NCBI GenBank assembly: GCA_039654915.1 | Contig: CM077594.1 | Span: 94,502,893-94,566,892 of the forward strand | Length of the DNA stretch: 64,000 bases | Source: Aquilaria yunnanensis | Taxonomy: Eukaryota; Streptophyta; Magnoliopsida; Malvales; Thymelaeaceae | Direction: 5' to 3' | Shown: positions 23,984 to 35,710 of the stretch, in pieces | Position numbering within the stretch: the stretch's first letter is position 1 | Layout of the letters: each line of letters opens with the position of its first letter | Notes under the pieces: model-generated | The model's input: only the letters and a program-made list of their open reading frames with translations | What the model was told of the DNA's origin: nothing | Database searches by the model: none | Made by a program: the position numbers and the translations under genes

Positions 23984-25388
23984 TGTTGGGTTTCAGGAGC
24001 CAAACAGCGCAGCGGAATTTAACCGAAACCCTCCAGGATCCAAGTGAAACGGGGTAAGCCGGGTGTTCGAAAATTTCATACCTAATTTTCGGTTGAGATC
24101 TCTCACTCAACTGTAGAGTCGAATCACAAAACCTGAACAGTTGACGTGTTCAGGCTCTTTATGGTATCCACACGAGCCTCTCGGGATCACCACGTCCCGG
24201 CAGATGCGTTTCTCTTGCGCTCGCAGTGCTAGCTTGCGTCCTCCAAGGAATTGCAAGAGAAGAGTGCGGTTGTCCTTTTGGGAGGCTAGGGCAAGGAGAC
24301 CTGCGAATTTCTCACTTAAAAGTTGTATTTATAGTGAGAATCAACTTCCAGGCCTAATGGGTTTCAAAGCCCTAATCTAATTAGGATTTAATTTCGGGCT
24401 TAATAATGGCTCAACTCATTGGCCCATTATTAATATGAAATTAAAGTGAAACCATAACCCAAATAATTAGCCCATGCACTCTAATGATCCAAATAGCTCT
24501 ATGTGTGCGACCCAATAGGCTCTTGCCATGTTGGCAATGATCATAAATCACATTTATGATCATAAGCAATGAGCAGTGTCTAGCAACACATCATTGCTAC
24601 CCAAGTGACAAGATTGTTGGTGAATCGACTAAACCTTTATGATCATCACCGATATATGCCATTGTCCCTTTGTCCAAGATATCAAGACTAAGCACGAGAC
24701 ATGGAATGTGTCACTCTTGTATAGCCCAATCTTCGGTTTCTTGATTACCGAGTAGACCAACTTAAACTGACGACATTGATATCATATATCAACTCATCGG
24801 AGCATGGCCATGCATTTTCTAAGTCTTACTCTATCAAGGGGCCCAAAGATATTACTCCCGTTACATAGGAGGGACAAATCCCATCTTGATCATACAAATC
24901 CCTCCGCATGATATGTGACATACCCAATGACCTCCTTCAAGTTCACTCAGTTACGAGCAACAAAGGAAAGTATCAAAGTATGTGACTCACATGTAGGGAA
25001 CCTTGATGATCTTAGGTCGAAGGACTACATATACCATGATCACTATGAGAATCACTTATGACACTCATATAACGATCCATGAAGTGTTCTCATGGTGGGT
25101 CGGTCCAGTACACAAGTTCTCTAACTTGTACCCATATGTAGACTACATATCTTATATTAGTCTCCACATATGCTAGTCATTATGTATTATTGCAACCCAC
25201 TCCACAATAATACTAGACTAGGGACGTTTAAGAATATCATTATTCTAGGGTTACAATTATGTTTATTACGTTACGCAGAAACAAAACAACAAACAAAATT
25301 GCTGGATTAATGCCTCAATAAAATATAATGACTCAATGTGCAAAAATACAATCATCTCATGATTGGCGTTTTGGGCACAACACTAACA
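23984..25388 (-). repeat. Copia 5' LTR (right)
   Basis: 1405 bp, TGTTGGGTTTCAGGAGCC to CACAACACTAACA. It should hold the element's promoter. About 98% identical to the left LTR by eye. Confidence 0.95.
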
Positions 25389-26015
25389 TATACTTCATAG
25401 ATTCTTAGTGAAATGCACGTAGTGATTCTTACCCATTACACTACCACTTTGTAGTAGCTCCTGATCCAAGATCAAGCTATCCCTTGATTCCTTAAAACCG
25501 AAGCAAGATTTTGTTGCCTTTCTTAGCTCCAATTTCACTTTATTCTCTCATTTTCTTATTCAATTTTGCTTAAACCCGACGTATAACTCAAGAACAACTC
25601 CAAATCTACAAAATGGAGCTTCAACCTGAGTTCTTCCCTCAATTAGGAAGTGGAGCCACGCATAATCCGGAGTAAGACATGTGGCATGTAATTTGACTCA
25701 AATGCTAGCCTGGGTGAGCCTACTTTCTTGCATGATGCCTTTCTTTTATAATTGATCAAATTTTCACCAATTTTAGCACCTGATTCTTTGTTTAATTGAA
25801 TCCATTCACTTTGTATCCTTACAAACCACTTTATGTCTATCTTCCATTCATTTCCTCTTAACCTAGTTGGGGTAAAAACCTCAAATTTCTCCTTAAGTAG
25901 CCCTTAAACCTTCATTTTTGGTGTTTTAGCCCTATAAGTCTATCTTCTTATTGCTCTTACTCCCCTTTATTACTCCCAGCCCCTGGCCTATGTACAAAAA
26001 AAAAGGGTTATGACA

Positions 26016-29000
26016 ATATATATTGATTTTTCTAATTATAATAAGCATTTTTCTATATTAAAAATATATTTGTTTCGTTTGGTTTTAGGGATAATCTTGC
26101 TATGATTCAAGGCTCCTTATACAGTGAAGTCTCCTTAATGTTTTTTTTTTCAATTTTTGGATCAATGTTCTTGACTTCACTCAAGTTATTTTGAGTCATG
26201 CAACATTTCTCCTACAAGAAAAGAACAAGAAATTAGTGATAAAAAATAAAATAAAAATAAAAAAAAATACTGCTATAAAATAAATGGTTAAATTAATAGA
26301 CATTAGACTTTCAAGTAGGAATCTCAATAATTTCCCCGACAACAGTGCCATAAACTTGACGACTCTCAAACTACAATACTAAAAATATTCAACTAGGGCT
26401 TTCAATGATATAGAATCTTTAATCCTAGTGCATATGTCATCTAGTATAGCATTCGATGAGTATCAATGAGGTATTCCACAAGAATGAAGTTGTCTACCCT
26501 ATTTAGCATTTTTCTATTATCTAGCCAATCAAATACAAAAGTTGTTAACTATCTGTTAAAAATTAAATTACTGCAGCAAATAAAACAAAATAAATATAGG
26601 CTAATAAGAAAACAAATCAAATGAATCAATAATTAAGAGATAACATGCTTAAATTTGAATCCCTTTAGAATCCATTGCACTACTTTTACTTTGGTTTAAT
26701 GGACATATAGTTATCTTGGACCATGGAAAGCTCTTGAATTAGACTAACTTTTCTCTTGAGGTAGGTAACCACTATTTCCAAGTTAATTGATGAAATCTTT
26801 TTTTAATTGAAACCCAAAAAAATGTATTACTAATTTTTTGAATCTCACTATTAGGTTTGACTCTAGTCAAAAGATCTTATGTTGGTCTACTTGCAAAATT
26901 GCATACAATCCTTTCTATCCACATGGTGATCAAATCAAATATTTAAGTGGTTAGCTTAACATGTTCAAAATCAAACATTGAATCAATAGGCCGACAACTA
27001 TCAATCTAACAACAATAAAGCATAATGGATAGATTGCAAGATAGTTATATTTAAATAAAAAATAATAATTATATAGACAATATCATCCTAGGGTTTATTT
27101 ACTCTAAGCATGAGTAGGAATTTAACCCATCATCGTGATAAAGAAACACAACATAAATAAAAGAAAATTAGAAATCAAAGACTCCATCTATGAATGTCTT
27201 TTCATCCAAGATATCCTTGATCCAGTGTAAATTAATCAGTTTTGATCATATGATTACTTATTGTAGCCTTCTACTATGAACCCTAAACTCTAAAATTGTG
27301 TTCTTTTTTGCTTTTTTAGACCCTGTCTTTAAAACTACCGGAAAATCTCAAGGAAACCATAATAGCAGTCAAACACGGTTATAGACACGGCCGTGTTTAA
27401 GGCCGTGTCTCATCTCTGAATGTGAAAATTCAAAAAAACATCAATGATACGGTTCTAGATATAGGCATGATATCATACATGGGCATATTCCTTCAGACTT
27501 GGGCATGTTTGTTGCCAAAAGACAAACAAAAGAGTAACATGGTTTCTGACGTGGTCATGTTCAAGGGTGTGTTCTTTCTTGTTTCTTCAAAATCTTTCTA
27601 ATTTAGCCCTAAAACTTTTCAAAATCCTTCATTTTTGCCTAAGAAATGCCTGAAAATAAAATATGAAGCATTTAAGCACTAATTCCTATAAAAACTACTC
27701 AAGTGACAAGTAACTATCAAGGAAAATTATTTTAAAATATGTATAATTTAGCATATACCAAGTATTCATAAAAGAAAAAACTTGATAAAAGAATAAAGGC
27801 AGGTGTTATGCACTTGGCCTATGCAAGATATACTCTTGATTGTATATCTATTTTCATGATTCATTTGTAAAGTTTTGATATGCATTTGTCTAATTTTGAT
27901 AAGCATTTGTCTATGATTTAAATGATTTGTTTAAATCTTAGATATATTTTTTTCACTTTAATTATATGTATATCTCTGATATTTATTTTTTTAGTTTTGA
28001 GATATATTTGTTTAGTTCTGATATACATTTACCTAGTATTAAAATCATTTTATATGGATTTGAGATGCATTTTTTTCATCTTAATTGTATGTCTATGCCC
28101 GATATGGTTTTCTTGATGGAGTAGACATACGCTGGTGTCAGTATATGCTAGAGGTGAGCATGTAGGGCTATAAATGAACATAGCATTTGGTGAATCATTC
28201 GTAAACTGTTTGGTGGGATAGGATTGAGGGGAGTTTTGGTGGTCATTACAAAGTTTCCCATTGAAAAATCCTAGGTCCTCAAATTCTGTTCATAAGAATT
28301 TTAATCATGTTGATAATGCCTTTGATGGCTGTGATGAACTATCGAATTAGCAATGGATATATTAGAGGATCTTGACAAGGCCAAGGAGCAGAGGAAAGAG
28401 CAAAAAAGACGAGTTTGAGACCAAAAGAACTGGTATTGAAATGTGAAATAAAAATATTGGAATAGGATATTAAAGACTAGATTTTATTTTTCTTCTTTAT
28501 TGGGGTCTTGGAGGGTTTGTTTATTGGTTAAACTTGTACTTGTTTTCTTGTGTTTGGCACGTCTTGGAGTTGTAATTTATAATTATTTTTAATATTATTT
28601 ATAATTTCTATAAAAAAACTGTTTGAAAGCAGTTCATTTATTTAGACAAATAAATAAATATGAACAGATTTTTTCATTCAATTAGTTAAACAATCAAATA
28701 TGAACAAAGTTTCATTCATTTGTTTGTGTTCATAAACATTTCGATAATTATTTGTTTATCTTAATTAATTATTTTATTAATAATATTAGTTATACATTTA
28801 TTATTATTATATATTTATAAATTGTAATGTGTTTATTTATGTTCATGAACAGTTGATTTAGTGTTCACAAACACGTTTGTTTGTATATGTTTATTTTTAT
28901 ATTGTTTGTGAATGGTTCATTTAGGGTTCATGAATGTGTTCCTTCATACATGTCTGTTGAATCACGATAATGTTATTATAAACAAATGAACACAAACACT

Positions 29001-29749
29001 GTCTAGTTATAAATGAACAAATATGAACATGATAAGTATGTTCATTTATTGTTTATGGTCGAATTCATATCCATTAAAAGTTAAACGAACAAACACAAAA
29101 ATCTGGGGTATATTTATAAATATATAATAAAAAACTAGGATATTATTAAATTGCTTATATATTTATATATGAACATGTACATATGTACATTAAAAATTAT
29201 GATATTACTAAATTATTCATATATTAAGAACATGTTTATTTAAATGTGGAATAAGTTGTGTATTATATTGAATATTTCTTAAATTGGTTGTTGATGCAAT
29301 TTTACTTGATTAGAAAGTTGTTAATTATGATATCTATATAATAAAAACTAAAAAACCCAGAAACCAGAACAAAAAAAAAATATATATGATAGGAGCTGAA
29401 AAACTCAAAAACCAGAATTAGAGAAAATCAAACTCATACTTCTAGTTTTATTTAGATCTTGATTTTTGGGTTTGGTAAATTTTTTTAGAACATCACTATT
29501 TCGTTGGTTAACTTCTATATCCACAACTTTGTTTATTCACTTGGAAACGCTCATTGTTGGTAGAGAGCCAAGAAAATACAATGGCAAAAAGTGCAACTTG
29601 TGAAAATGGGCGACGAAATCAAACAGTTGGAATAAGGTCAGTCTAATCGTAACAGTCTAACAGATGAATAGCAAATTATTATTGGCTGCACTACGCCCAT
29701 TGTAAACTTGTGGGTATTTTTGGTCAACAAATTAGAAAGCGCATGTAAG
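26016..29749. other. Gene-free repeat-derived stretch
   Basis: 26290-27780 resembles a dispersed plant retroelement-derived repeat I have seen in many genomes: TTTCCCCGACAACAGTGCC near its start and an inverted ACACGGCCGTGTTT motif near 27388. 28640-29100 is low-complexity DNA rich in TGAACA/TTCATG motifs. A 22-codon charged frame near 28347-28412 is not enough to call a gene. Confidence 0.35.
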
Positions 29750-30128
29750 TCGGTTGCAAATACGAACTGGCTGTCAGTTTCTGGCACCAGCTTTCTCCTC
29801 TTCCGTTCCGTCTGGTGAACATATCTATCGTTATCGACGCAGAATCAGATTCGATTCTCAACTCGAGTTCACTTCCCAGTCCTGCAGGTTCTTTTCTCTT
29901 TTACCATTTCCGGTTCTCAGCTCTCTGCATTTCGCTTTGGATCGCTTCTCTGAATTCCAACAGATCTGATCGATTCCGCCATTGTAATTCTTAAACTTGA
30001 TTTCTTTGCTCATCTGATTACTTGAATTGATTGCTACCTGATCATCTGATTGCTCGCGGTCTCATCCTTCGATCTCCGATTGGGTTGACCTTGTTCTTTC
30101 TCGTTTCCATTGTTTTGCTTCCCTGCAG
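29750..30128 (+). other. 5' UTR region of GLTP with a leader intron
   Basis: A likely 5' UTR exon ends at 29887 (CTGCAG|GTTCTT) and the intron ends CCCTGCAG at 30128, nine bases before the start codon at 30137. The donor, the pyrimidine-rich acceptor and the lack of long coding frames support a leader intron, common in plant housekeeping genes. I found no clear TATA box upstream. Confidence 0.5.
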
Positions 30129-30136
30129 TTGTAAGG

Positions 30137-32304
30137 ATGGAAGGATCAGTGTTTACTCCATCTTTGGAAGGAATGAAGCATGTCAAATCCCCAGAAGGGG
30201 AAATGCTCACCAAGCCTTTCCTCGAAGTCTGCAAGCAGATTTTGCCCGTCATAGGTCTCTCTCCAATCTCTCTACTCTTAAACTAATTCGACTTCTTAGG
30301 TATCTCTGAATCGTTTCTTGTGTTAGCACGTGTGGAATGAAAATATGCCTATATTCTGTTATTTCTTTCTCAATAGCTCTCAGTTTAAGCATGACGTTTT
30401 ACAAATTCGAATTAAAATGGGCTTCGATTAAAACAGGGAGCAGGAAAAGAGCAACTAAACTGAACTTTTCGTCTTTTTTGTGTGTTTTCAGAGAAATTTG
30501 GAGCTGCTATGGCCCTTGTAAAAGCTGATGTTGGCGGAAATATTTCGGTTAGATTTCTTTAGTGTTACACAACTATTTCTAACTGATGAGATGATATTTG
30601 GTCGGCTTCCATGCCTAGATGCCTATCCATTGGATGTTTACTTGTGAGACCTGTTATACACTAACAGTCTATGGGATTTTCCTTTAATCCTTACTCTATA
30701 TCTGATGTCAAGAAGTACTTTGATTTTCATTTGACTGGATCGGCTGTTCCTGTAGGTGATTGCAGGTATCTGCTTGGGTTTATCTATTCTGAAAAACCGT
30801 TTGAATATGAAGCTTGACCATGTGCATCTGTTTTCTACTTTAAGCCGGCAAATCCCCTTCTTCCACTGATGATCTCTCTTTTTCAGAGGTTGGAAAACAA
30901 GTACCAGACTAATCCCTCAAAATACAACCAGTTGTATAGCATGGTGCAGGAGGAGGTTGAAGCTAAAACTGCCAAGGGATCATCTAGTTGCACTAATGGT
31001 CTTCTCTGGTTGACAAGGTATCAATTGAAAACTGATAATTTTCTTGAAGGCAGCTGCTCCAGTTTGATGAGCATCTAACTGTATTTGACATGGGAGGTGC
31101 TGCTTTCAGCAATGTTTATGTTGTAAAGAATCTTTCAGGAACCCAGACTCTTTTTGTGCTTGCGTGTTTTTTTTCTCCCTTTGTATCGAATACTATCTAA
31201 ATTAGGCCAGTAGGCAAATAAATCATAAATATGGATTTTGATACTTCTATGTTGTGGTTTTCAGAGCTATGGATTTTCTTGTAGAATTGTTCCGCAACTT
31301 ACTTGCACATCCAGACTGGACAATGTCACAAGCTTGTACCGAGTCTTATGGCAAGACGCTCAAAAAGTGGCATGGTTGGCTTGCTAGTTCAAGTTTCACT
31401 GTAATTTCTAAGAATCTCTTGCATCAGCAGCTGCATTTCTCGCTCTGCCTTTCATTTGAATTTTGATTTTTACATGTATTGGGAGGGCAAAATGAAGAAG
31501 AAGGTTTTCTGTGTTATTCCCAAGTTTGGCTGTTTGCCTTTAGAGAATCTTCTATTCTTCCTATTTATGCACAGATCTCATGTTCCGGACAGATAATTGC
31601 AAATTGCATGTGCAAAAAGATGAATCCAAGTTGTTACTTAAGATAAGAGCTATGACGTTTGACCTATAAGTTGGAGGGCTTTTGTGCTTAAAAATGTTCT
31701 TTTATTGACTGAATGTCATCCAATTATTTTAATTTTTCTTGTGTTTTTTATTTTGTTTTCTGGATGATAGGTTGCTATGAAGCTTGCTCCAGATAGGAAG
31801 AAATTCATGGAAGTTATATCTGGTTCAGGAGATGTTAATGCGGACATGGAGCAATTTTGTACTACCTTTCCTACATTTCTTGAGGAGAACCATAAGTTTC
31901 TGGTATGATGTTTTCTCGAATATGAAATCCTACAGCTGATGATTGTGTCGAGTGCTTGCTGTTTGCAAGTTGATGATCCTTTGACCGTGCCTGGGCTTAA
32001 GGAATTAGAAATACTCGCAACAATAGATATGCATGTTGGTTGTTTGTAATTCCATCCATCTTTGGCTGCATTTTGACCGTGAGTGGCTACATCTCTACCA
32101 CCTCTCCAACTGGATATAAAAACATACTGTGACGAAAATGGGTTGATTGGGGACTAGAGGGCAACGTGAATGGGATGTCTGTCATAAAGTGGCTTTTAGA
32201 AAATCGAAGGTTATTTTGTGTTTGTTCAAGTTTGTACTTTCACTGACGAGTTGTTTATCTTGACACAGGCTAGTGTTGACTTGGATGAATTGAAAGCTTC
32301 ATGA
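30137..32304 (+). CDS. GLTP1: Glycolipid transfer protein (GLTP1-like)
   Basis: Six exons: 30137-30254, 30492-30547, 30887-31017, 31265-31400, 31771-31902, 32269-32304. All have GT..AG borders and the frame closes to 202 aa, the usual length of plant GLTP1. GLTP folds carry single sphingolipids (glucosylceramide in plants) between membranes on the cytosolic side. The lipid headgroup residues are in place: D52 and N56 in KADVGGN, W99 in LLWLTR and H138 in KKWHGW. The start (MEGSVFTPSLEGMKHVKS) and the end (ELKAS) match the plant family closely. It lies in the same direction as the CRIB gene 1.5 kb downstream. No signal or membrane segment, consistent with a soluble protein. Confidence 0.95.
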
Positions 32305-33600
32305 TCGAAGTCGTTTGACATACCAGGGTGTTTGTACTCTGATTAACCGTATCCTTTTACCCATCTGAACATTGTTATTTTTGGATTCTGATGCATCGGG
32401 TTGTGGTAACTATGTGGCCACTGCTGGACAAGCAAACCGTCTCCTGTTTGCCTACCAAAATATATCTTTGTTCACAGTTCATCACATCAGTGTTCGTGTT
32501 GTTTGTGCGGTTTGGTTGCTGTCCCTTTTGTTTGTTTACTACACTGTGATCTCATCTACTGTATGCAACTTCTCAATTGGACGGTTCTGTTTCTTTTCGT
32601 GCGAGGCATCTTAAAGGTTGTTTCCAACAAAACCTAAGTCGTGAGATACGTGACAAGCCTTCATTGCGTGCGAAACATCTTTAAGGTTGTTTCTGAGGGA
32701 GTCCTAGGATACTCTAGTAAACAAGTGTTGATGGTTGTATTCCTGCATGTCTCGCGAAGATTAAGGTATTCAATATTGGTTAGCTCAAGGTTAACTATAT
32801 TAACTTGTGACTAAATAATACATAGATTCAATTGATTTTAAAGGGGGCTTGATGAAGTTGCTTCCCAGAGCTTTCAAAACTCGGCGGTGTGGATCCTACT
32901 TGAATTTACGGGTTTTTGGAGACAAAATCACGAGTCCAGATTATGTCTTGGAACATTATTTATGAAAATTTCTAAATAGTTTTAGTGTGAAGAATTGGAG
33001 TTAAATAAAAGTTCTAAAAAGAGAGTATTTAAACGGAACGCGGAAGTTTTTTTTTTTTTTTTTTCTTTTTAAGGTCTGAAGTTGGTTATTGGTTAATGGC
33101 TCATAGGCAATCCAATAAAAAAAGGGCAGATTTTTGGGTGTGTTATTCAACAAACTGATGGAAAATGTCCCAAAAAAGGTAGGCTTACAAGCATAAAATT
33201 AGACAGAAGTTTTTGTTTCTTTTTTATATATCGCAAGCGTTATTCCCTCGGTTTCTAAAATTATCTTTGGGTGTATTAGATTTGTCGCTGAAAACTGGGT
33301 GGAGTTTCTGGTGTCCAATCGATGGCAGTGTTTTGGAACAAAGAGTCTCCCTTCCTTTTCTTGCCTCTTCAGCCTTTCAATTAATAACCTATTCTCTTCC
33401 TCGTAATAGTTCTTCTTGGTTGACCCCTAGATCAATCAAGAACATTTTTACAAGGGTGAAAACGAACTTCACATTCCTCCAATTCTTTCACCCCTTCCCT
33501 ACCCTCTACTTCTCTCAATTTGATACAGTTTCTTAGGGGGCGAAAGAGGAGGTTTTTTTCTTGCAGGAGCTCTGAATTTACCAGTGTTGCTCTGTTGCTA
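32305..33600. other. GLTP 3' flank and CRIB gene promoter
   Basis: Contains the GLTP 3' UTR and then AT-rich DNA with a T-tract near 33048-33065. Frames at 32372-32614 and 33213-33536 lack any recognisable domain or splice context. Confidence 0.45.
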
Positions 33601-33646
33601 TAAGCCCCAGTAAATATTTTTTACCTTTTTGTTTTCAAGTAATTTG

Positions 33647-33678
33647 ATTCTTCTTCTTCTTCTTCTTCTTCTTCTTCC
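33647..33678. repeat. (TTC)n microsatellite in CRIB gene 5' region
   Basis: About ten TTC units lie 95 bases before the start codon, probably within the 5' UTR or leader intron. Confidence 0.85.
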
Positions 33679-33771
33679 TGATGCTGACAGAGAAGTTTCT
33701 GATTTAATCAGATTGGTCTGTGCAGAGCCTTGGTTGCCGTTATAATCTGCTGCTGCCAAGACAAAGTTACT

Positions 33772-34561
33772 ATGGACAAAACAATCAGTGGTCTTATCAG
33801 GGGCTTAAGATACATTACCAATATGTTTGGTCTGACCAGTTTCCTCTATACTTTTAGACTCTCATTTTCTAAGGGATAGAACCTGCTGACAGGAAAGTCT
33901 GGAACTTTTTCTTAGCAGAACAAGACAAAGAAGAAGAAATCCAAATTGGGCCCCCCACAGATGTCAGGCATGTTGCTCACATTGGTGGCGATGGTCCTGC
34001 CAACAACAAACCTAGCTGGGTAAGTCCTTTGGAGCACCAAATTTCCTTCCATTTGCACTTCTCGTCCCAGCCTCTAATCTTCAGACCTTCAGATGAATGG
34101 GTTTCCTACTGAACAGGAGCCTGCACAAAAGGAAGACAAAAAGGAAAAGCCTGCAGTTGAAGGTACACATTTTGGCCTTATCCATCCGTGTATTAGCAGC
34201 AAACACAGTAAGTTGTTGACACCAATCCTTCTTCCATTTCTTTTTTATAGAGAACCCCGAGAAGCCTAAGCATAAGTCGCGGGGAAAATCATCATCAAAC
34301 GGCTCTGACATATCTGTAACCTCCCCGAAAGGCTCTGATAAGCCATCAAGGCACCACCGAAACCCCAGTGGTGGCTCTGTTGACAATGATTCACCAAACC
34401 ATCGCCGAAGAAGGCACCGCCAGTCCAAGCAAGACAATGATATGCTTTCCTCGGACCAGCCTCCTGTCCCCAAGCACAACCGCCGGAAGAAGTCCAGCAC
34501 ATCATCTCCTGGAGGATCCAAAGAGCGCAACTCGTTGACTGATATTCCAGATCTTGTATGA
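33772..34561 (+). CDS. ROP-interactive CRIB motif-containing protein (RIC10/11-like)
   Basis: Four exons: 33772-33829, 33919-34019, 34093-34162, 34251-34561, closing at 179 aa. The N-terminus MDKTISGLIRGLRYITNMF is the short basic/hydrophobic segment of RIC proteins. The CRIB motif follows at about residues 29-46 (IGPPTDVRHVAHIGGDGP), which binds GTP-loaded ROP/RAC GTPases. The rest is a basic, Ser/His/Arg-rich tail, as in RIC10 and RIC11. RICs act as ROP effectors at the plasma membrane and cytoskeleton. Oddities: where close relatives usually have HIGWDG this copy has HIGGDG, and exon 2 has a tandem acceptor (TTAGCAG) that would add one Ala in frame. Convergent with the kinesin gene. Confidence 0.88.
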
Positions 34562-35710
34562 GAGCCACTGGATATGCGCATGGAAGTTTGACGAGCACCC
34601 AGAAGGGAAAAACAATGAACAGTTCAGAACCAAACTAATGGAGATGCAAAGGGTGCCGGTGGGAGATCAATAGAGTAGACTTTTTGTCCAAGAAAACCCC
34701 AAAGTTGGGAGCTTTTTGTCAGAATCCTCGTGCATCAACTTGTAAAACTCTAATTGCGGTTCAGTTCTGCCATCTTTTTTGCTTTTCCTCTTTCTCTAAG
34801 AGAATGCAATTCTCGTTTTGTACTTCTCGCTTCACAATTCTGATTGCTGGAAGTAACAGGAGGACGCATCCTCTTAAACATCTACACGCAGAAGGTTGGT
34901 GTTTTACAGCGGCCTCAGCACCTTGAAACTCGGATTAAAAGTTATCAGAACTGGCAGCGAGCATTGTCATATAATCTCTTACTGAGAAAAATGTTACCGA
35001 AAGATTGGGCACAATCAGATTTTTAAGAGTTCATTTCACCTTATTAAACAAAAAGGCCCCAAGTTGAAATTGGTTGATTCTCTTCCTTTTTAACTGGACA
35101 CAATCAGTATGAAGTTAACATCTATTTTTCCATTTCTTCCCCCTATCTTTATGAACTTCATTGGGTGTCCCAAGAACAAATTTAAACTTTTTCATTTTGC
35201 TTAAACATATTGAACTCCCAATTGTTGGAACTTATCAACTGTTGGGTACACTGATCAAGATGAGATCTTGGAATGTTAACTAAAAATTGTTAAGTGGCCG
35301 AATGTCAAGACGTTATGGAAGGTGTATTCGACTCCTATGCTATTAAAACTTTCTTACACATGGAGATTGACAAGAAGCAAGAAGATGAAGATCACAGAAT
35401 TGGGTGTTACTATCTGAACACACGAGATCTAATCACAAGTACCAAATCTGCTTCTTTGTGACATACATGGTTTAGTTACAGTACCCCAAAGGAGCAAAAC
35501 AATTCTAGCTAAATAAAAATATTCAGGTACACATGGAGATTGACAAGAAGCAAGAAGATCAAGATCACTGAATTGGGTGTTACTATCTGTAACACACGAG
35601 ATCTTATCACAAGTACTGAATCTGCTTCTTTGCAACGTACATGGTTTAGTTATAGTCACCCTGAAAGAGCAACACAATTCTAGCTCAACAAAATATTCAG
35701 ATACACACAC
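34562..35710. other. Tail-to-tail interval of CRIB and kinesin genes
   Basis: Holds the 3' UTRs of both genes. It includes an approximately 173-bp direct duplication listed separately. No further ORF is supported. Confidence 0.5.
35355..35702. repeat. Direct tandem duplication (~173 bp x 2) beside kinesin 3' end
   Basis: Copies 35355-35527 and 35528-35702 both begin ACACATGGAGATTGACAAGA and share the AATTGGGTGTTACTATCTG and CTGCTTCTTTG stretches with scattered changes. It ends 9 bases before the kinesin stop codon, so it probably lies in that gene's 3' UTR. Confidence 0.8.

Larger units (their letters stand above)
17074..25388 (-). mobile_element. Complete Ty1/copia LTR retrotransposon (8.3 kb)
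   Basis: Both LTRs (17074-18489 and 23984-25388) are present, the 5-bp target duplication TATAC is exact (17069-17073, 25389-25393), and the order PBS, gag, protease, integrase, RT, RNase H, PPT reads on the minus strand as in copia. The two LTRs differ at about two dozen positions plus one 11-bp indel over 1.4 kb (by eye), indicating a fairly recent insertion. The single gag-pol frame is interrupted by four nonsense codons and no frameshift, so the copy is probably non-autonomous now. Confidence 0.96.
15815..26015 (+). repeat. Probable solo LTR (~1.9 kb) split by a copia insertion
   Basis: Left part 15815-17073 begins TGTCACACCCAAAACTGG and right part 25389-26015 ends GGGTTATGACA; the copia element 17074-25388 sits between them with its own target duplication. 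Removing the insertion leaves about 1.88 kb with TGTCACACC..GGTTATGACA ends, typical of chromovirus LTRs. AATAT lies at both outer borders (15811-15815, 26015-26019), overlapping the terminal bases by one, so the target duplication is likely but not clean. No internal region flanks it, hence solo LTR. Confidence 0.55.

Noticed and set aside
28137..28620. Possible gene fragment with a charged stretch (DILEDLDKAKEQRKEQ)
   Set aside because: Only about 20 codons, flanked by stops, no splice support and no recognised family.
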